A stretch of DNA of 6,300 bases from UBA8437 sp003445035 (lineage in GTDB: Bacteria > Planctomycetota > Planctomycetia > Planctomycetales > Planctomycetaceae): the NCBI GenBank assembly GCA_937901285.1, contig CALCHI010000309.1, positions 1 to 6,300 on the forward strand. Direction: 5' to 3'. The notes beneath the pieces are model-generated. The model was not told where the DNA came from. It ran no database searches and saw nothing but the letters and a program-made list of their open reading frames with translations. The translations under genes were made by a program, and so were the position numbers. Of this stretch, positions 1-4,208 are shown in pieces. Positions within the stretch are counted from its first letter, which is position 1. Each line of letters begins with the position of its first letter.

Positions 1-603
1 CACGAGCAGAACTGCAGCACGTCGACGGTGCGGATGGTGGCCAGCAGCCAGGCCAACATCTTTGCGTCGCTCTCGGCCGGTGTCTGTGCACTCTGGGGAC
101 CCCTGCACGGTGGGGCCAACCAGAAGGTGCTCGAGATGCTCGAGATGATCCGCCAGGACGGATCCGACTACAAGAAGTACGTCGACATGGCCAAGGACAA
201 GGACAACGAGTTCCGGATGATGGGATTCGGCCACCGGGTCTACAAGAACTTCGACCCGCGGGCGACGATTCTGCGGAAGGCCTGCGACGAGGTGCTGGAC
301 GAGCTGGGCGTCAACGATCCGCTGCTGGAGATCGCCAAGCAGCTCGAGGACGTGGCTCTCAACGACGAGTACTTCGTCGAGAGGAAGCTCTACCCCAACG
401 TCGACTTCTATAGCGGCGTGCTCTACCGGGCGATGGGGATCCCGACCGACATGTTCACCGTGATGTTTGCCCTGGGACGTCTGCCCGGCTGGATCGCTCA
501 CCTCAAGGAACTTCGAGACGATCCCAGCAGTCGGATCAACCGTCCGCGGCAGATCTACACCGGTCCGACGGTTCGGGACTACACGCCGGTGGCCGAACGC
601 TAG
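1..603 (+). CDS. gltA: Citrate synthase, C-terminal part (5'-truncated by window edge)
   Basis: Citrate synthase condenses oxaloacetate and acetyl-CoA to citrate, the entry step of the TCA cycle, in the cytosol. The reading frame is open from base 1, so the true start lies upstream; 200 residues are visible. They begin with HEQNCSTSTVR, a signature of the family. The catalytic histidines are seen in GPLHGGAN (residue 36 of the fragment, equivalent to E. coli His264) and GFGHRVYK (residue 78, His305). The catalytic aspartate is in NVDFYSG (residue 135, Asp362), and substrate-binding arginines are in FDPRA and NRPRQIYTG. From HEQN to the stop, E. coli GltA has almost the same number of residues, so the C-terminus is intact and the type is the bacterial hexameric-like (GltA) form. 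The gene ends at TAG 601-603. Identity is very secure; 2-methylcitrate synthase is the main alternative but is less like this sequence. Confidence 0.96.
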   Translation, partial: HEQNCSTSTVRMVASSQANIFASLSAGVCALWGPLHGGANQKVLEMLEMIRQDGSDYKKYVDMAKDKDNEFRMMGFGHRVYKNFDPRATILRKACDEVLDELGVNDPLLEIAKQLEDVALNDEYFVERKLYPNVDFYSGVLYRAMGIPTDMFTVMFALGRLPGWIAHLKELRDDPSSRINRPRQIYTGPTVRDYTPVAER

Positions 604-621
604 GCGGACGACCTCCACGCG

Positions 622-641
622 TCCCCGTCTCACGGATTTTT
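622..641 (+). terminator. Possible weak intrinsic terminator after citrate synthase
   Basis: Nineteen bases after the citrate synthase stop, CCGT-ctc-ACGG (625-635) can form a 4-bp stem with a 3-nt loop, followed by ATTTTT (636-641). The T run is proper but the stem is short, so termination may be inefficient or Rho-assisted. If active, it would separate citrate synthase from the downstream kinase. Confidence 0.3.
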
Positions 642-790
642 CTGTCACACTCGAGGCGAGCGTTGCGCCGGCCTTCTCGCCGCTCGTCACCGCTGTGGGG
701 ACAGTCCCGGGAGGCGAGTGGCACTTGAGCGACGGGGGCGGATTGATTACACGGGGGGCTACGGGCGGGCGAGAAGACGTGGCGAGAGCG

Positions 791-1942
791 ATGACGACCG
801 AGGCAACGGGACCCGGAGACGGCCTGAAGGAACTGGGCGAGCACTACCGGTCGCTGGTGGACGGCGAGGTGGTGGGTTGGGACGCTGTGCGTCCGTTCCG
901 GAAGTGCCTGGGGGTCGGAGGCCAGGGCGTCGTGTATCTCAGCGAACGCCGAGGGGTTGACGGTTTCACGATCCCGGTGGCGTTGAAGATCTTCTCACCG
1001 GACCGATTCACCACCCCGCTGGAATACTCTGCCGAGATGGCTCGGTTGGCCACGGTCGCCTCGCGGGTTGCACGGATCCAGCAGGACCACCTGGTCGACG
1101 TGCAGAACGTGGTCAGTGTCGAAGGCGTTCACGTGCTGGAGATGGAGTGGATTGACGGGTACGACCTGCGGAGGCTGTTGACTCCCGATGCCTACGGCCG
1201 TGTCCGCGAGCAGGTGACCGAGCGTCGCTGGCAGACAATCAACCAGGTGGTGATGACCGAGGGGCGGCAGCAGCCCCGGTTGCGTCCGGGGACGGCGGCG
1301 TCGGTGATCCGGGAATGCCTGTCGGCGTTGTCGGCGATGCATCGCCACGGCATCGTCCACAACGACATCAAGCCGTCCAACGTGATGCTCAAGCGCAGCG
1401 GCAACGTCAAGATCATCGATATCGGTGCGGCGTTTGAACTTGAGAACCGGCCCCCGGTGCATCCGTGCACGCCGATCTATGCCGCGCCCGAAGTACTGGA
1501 GGGACAGCCCGGGACGCCCGCCTCGGACCTGGCCAGCGTCGGCTACCTGCTGATCGAGATGCTCTCGGGCGAGCAACCGTTTGCCGGGATGAGTTTTGCC
1601 GAGATGCTGACGTCCAAGCGGTCGGTCTTTGACTGGTTGCCGGGAGCGTTGCCGGTCGAAGAGTTCGCCTTGACCGAGCCGCTGCTGCGGCTGTTGCACG
1701 GACTGGTCGATCCGGATCCGATCCAGAGGTTCCCGTCAGCCGAGGAAGCCGAGCTCGATTCCGGTGGTGTGGCCGAGTTCCAGCGAGAACTGGTGCAGGC
1801 CGGGGTGACGAGCGAATACGAGGCGGAAATCCGTCACTGGATCGACGAGGTGGAGGCGGAGTTCGAACTGCGGGATCCCTCGGACGAGGTGACTCGCGAT
1901 TTCCTGCCGCCGACTCGCGTGTTTAATCCTCCGGCAGAGTGA
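791..1942 (+). CDS. Hanks-type (eukaryotic-like) Ser/Thr protein kinase, soluble
   Basis: Predicted to transfer phosphate from ATP to Ser/Thr of unknown protein targets; 383 residues, no membrane segment or signal peptide, so cytosolic. Kinase motifs appear in order: glycine-rich loop GVGGQGVV (41-48), ATP-anchoring lysine in VALK (Lys66), hinge region around MEWIDGYDL (118-125), catalytic loop HNDIKPSN (190-197, Asp192, Lys194, Asn197), metal-binding IDIG in place of DFG (Asp210), APE (232-234), the helix-F aspartate in DLASVG (Asp246) and the late arginine in DPIQRF (Arg313). All residues needed for catalysis are present. Two things are odd: HRD reads HND, making it a non-RD kinase, and about 37 mostly polar residues (131-167) are inserted between hinge and helix E. 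Residues 320-383 form an acidic tail. The ATG at 791 is chosen because the glycine-rich loop follows at a normal distance. In-frame TTG 725, preceded by GGGAGG at 709-714, and GTG 779 are alternatives. The frame stays open upstream into citrate synthase, but that stretch is not protein-like. Confidence 0.92.
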   Translation: MTTEATGPGDGLKELGEHYRSLVDGEVVGWDAVRPFRKCLGVGGQGVVYLSERRGVDGFTIPVALKIFSPDRFTTPLEYSAEMARLATVASRVARIQQDHLVDVQNVVSVEGVHVLEMEWIDGYDLRRLLTPDAYGRVREQVTERRWQTINQVVMTEGRQQPRLRPGTAASVIRECLSALSAMHRHGIVHNDIKPSNVMLKRSGNVKIIDIGAAFELENRPPVHPCTPIYAAPEVLEGQPGTPASDLASVGYLLIEMLSGEQPFAGMSFAEMLTSKRSVFDWLPGALPVEEFALTEPLLRLLHGLVDPDPIQRFPSAEEAELDSGGVAEFQRELVQAGVTSEYEAEIRHWIDEVEAEFELRDPSDEVTRDFLPPTRVFNPPAE

Positions 1943-1966
1943 GCCGGGGGCGGGGCGAGATCGGGT

Positions 1967-1980
1967 CCTCGGCCACGAGG
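1967..1980. terminator. Small stem-loop between convergent genes
   Basis: CCTCG-gcca-CGAGG forms a perfect 5-bp stem with a 4-nt loop in the 45-bp gap between the kinase stop (1942) and the stop of the opposing gene (1988). The position would suit a bidirectional terminator. However, there is no T tract on either side and the stem is short, so this is only a candidate. Confidence 0.25.
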
Positions 1981-1987
1981 TCAGTTC

Positions 1988-2848
1988 TCACTGGTCCCCC
2001 GGATTGTCGAGCTTGGCCAGGGTTCGCTTGGCCTGTTCGGCGGACCACGTCAGGGGGAACTGGTCGACGATCCCCCTGAGAAGTGCCACGGCCTCATCTT
2101 TGCGTCCGTCCGCAGCCCGTCTCCGAGCCTCCTCGAACAACGCCGTGGCGTTGATCTCGTCCGCTTCACTGGCCTCGGGCAACGGGGGTTCCTCGGTTTC
2201 CCGTTCGCCTGGGTCCGGAGGGGCCAGGACAGGTTCGAGTTCTGGTTCTGGTGTGGGCTCTGGTGTGGGCTCGGGTGTGGGCTCGGGTTGAACCGTCGAG
2301 GTCGTTGCGTCCTGGGAGATCACCATATCCCGGATCACGGCAACGACGCTCAACGCCCGCTCCACGTCGATGGGGATGCCTTCGATCACATTGGGCTGGA
2401 ACCTGAGAGCAATCTCGGGTCCTCCTTCGGGATGCACCATGATGAAGAACGATTTGGCCAGCACATAACCGATGACCAGTACGGTGGCCAGGACGAGTCC
2501 GATAGCCGATGCGATCACGTCTTCTGTGGAGACACTGAGAAGGATTCCCCCCAACAGAAACACCGCAGCCGCGACGAGGTTCCCGACCGGTTTCCGCACA
2601 CCGGCCGACAGCGTGGCGATGTGGTTGATCGGAATCGTCTGCGAGCTTTGCCCGAACAGGCTTGCCGATTGGCAACGGAGTTCGTTTCCGGCGAGGATGA
2701 ACCGTGTGATCGGGCTGAAACCGATGAGCGACAGGAAAAATGCCACGATTCCCCGACTGCGGCCTACGATTTCGACGGTTGGTGTCGGCATCGGTAACGG
2801 CTGGACCGAGATCGCAAACTTCTGGATCACGAGCGAATTCGCACGCAT
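1988..2848 (-). CDS. Uncharacterised membrane protein: PH-like module with TM hairpin, Pro-Glu linker, TPR-like tail
   Basis: Function is not known. The 286-residue product has three parts. Residues 25-178 resemble, from memory, a recurrent bacterial uncharacterised family. It has VEIVGR and AFFLSLIGFSPITRF near the start, then short beta strands (FILAGNELRCQS, QTIPINHIATLS), two hydrophobic helices (about 88-106 and 110-134), further strands (FFIMVHP, IALRFQP) and a terminal helix ERALSVVAVIRDMV. This reads like a PH-type fold interrupted by a transmembrane hairpin. Residues 188-206 are a Pro-Glu-Thr linker, and 207-230 are acidic and proline-rich. Residues 234-281 look like one TPR or YbgF-like helical pair (ALFEEARRRAADGRKDEAVALL). 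Both large domains would lie on the same side of the membrane, probably cytosolic. The ATG at 2848 is taken; the ATG at 2791 (residue 20) is a close alternative, and neither has a clear Shine-Dalgarno. The frame remains open to 3271, but that extension runs antisense to the esterase. Convergent with the kinase, divergent from the esterase. Confidence 0.75.
   Translation of the reverse strand: MRANSLVIQKFAISVQPLPMPTPTVEIVGRSRGIVAFFLSLIGFSPITRFILAGNELRCQSASLFGQSSQTIPINHIATLSAGVRKPVGNLVAAAVFLLGGILLSVSTEDVIASAIGLVLATVLVIGYVLAKSFFIMVHPEGGPEIALRFQPNVIEGIPIDVERALSVVAVIRDMVISQDATTSTVQPEPTPEPTPEPTPEPELEPVLAPPDPGERETEEPPLPEASEADEINATALFEEARRRAADGRKDEAVALLRGIVDQFPLTWSAEQAKRTLAKLDNPGDQ
2245..2292. repeat. 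12-bp tandem repeat encoding the Pro-Glu-Thr linker
   Basis: Four adjacent 12-bp units of the form GCTCTGGTGTGG (2245-2256, 2257-2268, 2269-2280, and a partial 2281-2292) differ at only a few positions. The first is GTTCTGGTGTGG and the third GCTCGGGTGTGG. Read on the minus strand they give repeated Pro-Glu-Pro-Thr within the membrane protein. Because the unit is a multiple of three, gain or loss of a copy would lengthen or shorten the linker without a frameshift. Confidence 0.8.
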
Positions 2849-2858
2849 GACTTGGGTA

Positions 2859-2872
2859 CGGTTCTTGAACCG
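2859..2872. promoter_or_regulatory. Inverted repeat CGGTTC-tt-GAACCG, possible operator
   Basis: A perfect 6+6 inverted repeat with a 2-bp centre lies 10 bp upstream of the ATG at 2848 on the minus strand. Another GAAC half-site starts at 2877, exactly 10 bp (one helical turn) after the GAAC at 2867, and a third is at 2890. This arrangement suits binding of a dimeric regulator. If the minus gene starts at 2848 the repeat would be in or near its ribosome-binding region; if it starts at 2791 the repeat is in a better operator position. Function is inferred only. Confidence 0.35.
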
Positions 2873-2950
2873 CCTCGAACGGAAAGATTGAACACCGGTA
2901 TCAGTGGAATTGCTGCAATAACACAACCGGGAGACCCTGATGAAGATCAA

Positions 2951-2955
2951 AGGAG
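2951..2955 (+). promoter_or_regulatory. Shine-Dalgarno AGGAG of the esterase
   Basis: AAAGGAG (2949-2955) ends 5 bases before the ATG at 2961 and supports that start. An in-frame ATG at 2940 also has a Shine-Dalgarno-like GGGAG (2929-2933, 6-base spacing) and would add seven residues to the n-region of the signal peptide. Confidence 0.6.
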
Positions 2956-2960
2956 CCGAA

Positions 2961-4076
2961 ATGCGTCTGACCCAAAAACTGGGACTGCTGATCCTGTTCG
3001 GCGTTTCCGTGAGTGCTCCGTTGCTCACCCAGGCGGCTCCGCCGGACAACGCCCCACCGACGGAAAACCGGGTGGAAACGAGTTTCCGCGGGCTGGCTGA
3101 CGCCACGCTGCCGAAGTTCGCCTGGAGTGCCACCACGGTGGCGGAGCACAAGGCCTGGCGCAAGGCGTTTCGGGCGAGAATGCTCAAGGTCCTGGGTCGC
3201 ATGCCGGACCGCGTGCCGCTGAGGGTAAAATGGATCGAAAAGCAGCGGTTCGACACGTTCACGCGGCACAAGATCTACATTCAAACCGAGAAGACCTACT
3301 GGTGCCCGGTCTACTACCTGGTACCGCACAAGCTCCGAAAGCGGGCACCGGCGATCGTCTGTCTGCATGGCCACGACGGCGTCGTTCCTTACCTGGGAGA
3401 GGGAAGAAAGTCAGGCACGCCGCGGCCGTTGCTTGCTCGCGACTTCCCCCGCTTCTTTGCCGAGCATGGCTACGTGACGGCGGTGCCGATTGTCCGCGGA
3501 TGGAACGAGACGGCCGGGTACCAGGACCCGCAGGGCGGGTCGCTGAGACGCAGCTGTCAGAACGTGACCATGAACACCGTGCTGCTGGGCATGTCGCCGG
3601 CCGGCCTGCGGTGTTGGGACGCGATGCGGGTGATTGACTTTCTCGAAACCCAGGACGCGGTCGACGCGAAGCGAATTGGACTGGCCGGTCTTTCGGGAGG
3701 TGGCACGCTGTCGCTCTATCTGCCGGTTCTCGACAAGCGGGTGAAGCTGGTCATGATGGCCGGTATTTTCTCTTCCTATCGCAATTCGTTCTACGCCATG
3801 AATCACTGCATCTGCAATTGCCTGCCGGGCGTCATGCAGTACGGCGAGATGTCCGACGTGGTCGCCCTGCATGCCCCCAGGCCCGTCCTGCTCATCAACG
3901 GCACGCGGGATGAAAGCGCTCCCATTGCCGACGCTCGCCGGGGATTCGAGAAACTGAAACGCGTCTATGCTCTTCTGGGCGTACAAAAGCGAGTCGAAAC
4001 GGACTTCTTCGACGGCCCCCACGAGTGGTCGAATGGCAAGACGCTGAAATTCCTGTCAAAGCATTTCGGGAAGTAG
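2961..4076 (+). CDS. Secreted alpha/beta-hydrolase, acetyl xylan esterase-like (Abhydrolase_7 type)
   Basis: A 371-residue predicted secreted esterase. The signal peptide is clear: MRLTQK, a hydrophobic core at 7-23, and a likely cleavage near TQA-AP (25/26), which exports the enzyme to the periplasm or outside. The alpha/beta-hydrolase core starts near 113 (YYLVP, then AIVCLHGHDG at 131-140, the oxyanion region). The nucleophile elbow is GLSGG (243-247, Ser245). The acid is Asp317 in NGTRDESAP and the base is His354 in DGPHEW, so the triad is complete. The segment HCICNCLPGVMQYGEM (282-297) with APRPVLLINGT is typical of the Abhydrolase_7/acetyl-xylan-esterase-like group often found in planctomycete and Bacteroidota gene sets. 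The natural substrate cannot be read from the sequence; removal of acetyl or other acyl groups from a polysaccharide is the likely role. The next gene on the same strand, 132 bp downstream, is a LamG/glycosidase-like protein, which fits carbohydrate work. The start is set by the Shine-Dalgarno and signal peptide; ATG 2940 is possible. Confidence 0.88.
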   Translation: MRLTQKLGLLILFGVSVSAPLLTQAAPPDNAPPTENRVETSFRGLADATLPKFAWSATTVAEHKAWRKAFRARMLKVLGRMPDRVPLRVKWIEKQRFDTFTRHKIYIQTEKTYWCPVYYLVPHKLRKRAPAIVCLHGHDGVVPYLGEGRKSGTPRPLLARDFPRFFAEHGYVTAVPIVRGWNETAGYQDPQGGSLRRSCQNVTMNTVLLGMSPAGLRCWDAMRVIDFLETQDAVDAKRIGLAGLSGGGTLSLYLPVLDKRVKLVMMAGIFSSYRNSFYAMNHCICNCLPGVMQYGEMSDVVALHAPRPVLLINGTRDESAPIADARRGFEKLKRVYALLGVQKRVETDFFDGPHEWSNGKTLKFLSKHFGK

Positions 4077-4208
4077 GGTCACCATTGGACCGGAGACCAT
4101 TCCGTCGAGGTTGATGACCCGCCCGATGGTAGGATGTAGCAGGCCAGGTGAAGACGGCCGCCATTCGAGATGCCCACAGAACGACTCCGAATTCTGGAAC
4201 TGATAGAG
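4077..4208. other. Intergenic gap between esterase and LamG protein
   Basis: 132 bp with no separate gene. GGTC-accattg-GACC near its left end is too short a stem to call a terminator, and there is no T run. No clear promoter is visible. An in-frame ATG at 4170 lies inside it and is an alternative start for the next gene. The two flanking genes could be co-transcribed, but the gap is wider than usual for tight coupling. Confidence 0.5.

Larger units (their letters stand above)
2849..2960. promoter_or_regulatory. Divergent intergenic region; presumed promoters for both flanking genes
   Basis: About 110 bp separates the start of the minus-strand membrane protein (2848) from the esterase start (2961). 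Any promoters of the two genes should lie here, or for the minus gene extend into the esterase start. I see no convincing -35/-10 pair. TTGAAC at 2888-2893 followed by an AT-rich GCAATAA at 2915-2921 is the best plus-strand candidate, but its spacing is poor. The region also contains the inverted repeat listed separately. Confidence 0.4.

Noticed and set aside
467..790. Upstream extension of the kinase frame overlapping citrate synthase
   Set aside because: It overlaps the conserved C-terminus of citrate synthase and reads as low-complexity Arg/Thr/Pro sequence with no kinase or other domain; the kinase motifs start well after ATG 791.
995..1699. Long minus-strand open frame opposite the kinase
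   Set aside because: His/Arg/Gln-rich translation typical of the antisense of GC-rich coding DNA; the plus strand holds a kinase with all motifs.
2849..3271. N-terminal extension of the minus-strand membrane protein frame
   Set aside because: It lies antisense to the well-supported signal peptide and N-terminus of the esterase, and the translated extension has no recognisable family character.
4112..4136. Promoter-like TTGATG ... TAGGAT upstream of the LamG gene
   Set aside because: The spacer is only about 13 bases, too short for a sigma-70 promoter, and the hexamers are imperfect.
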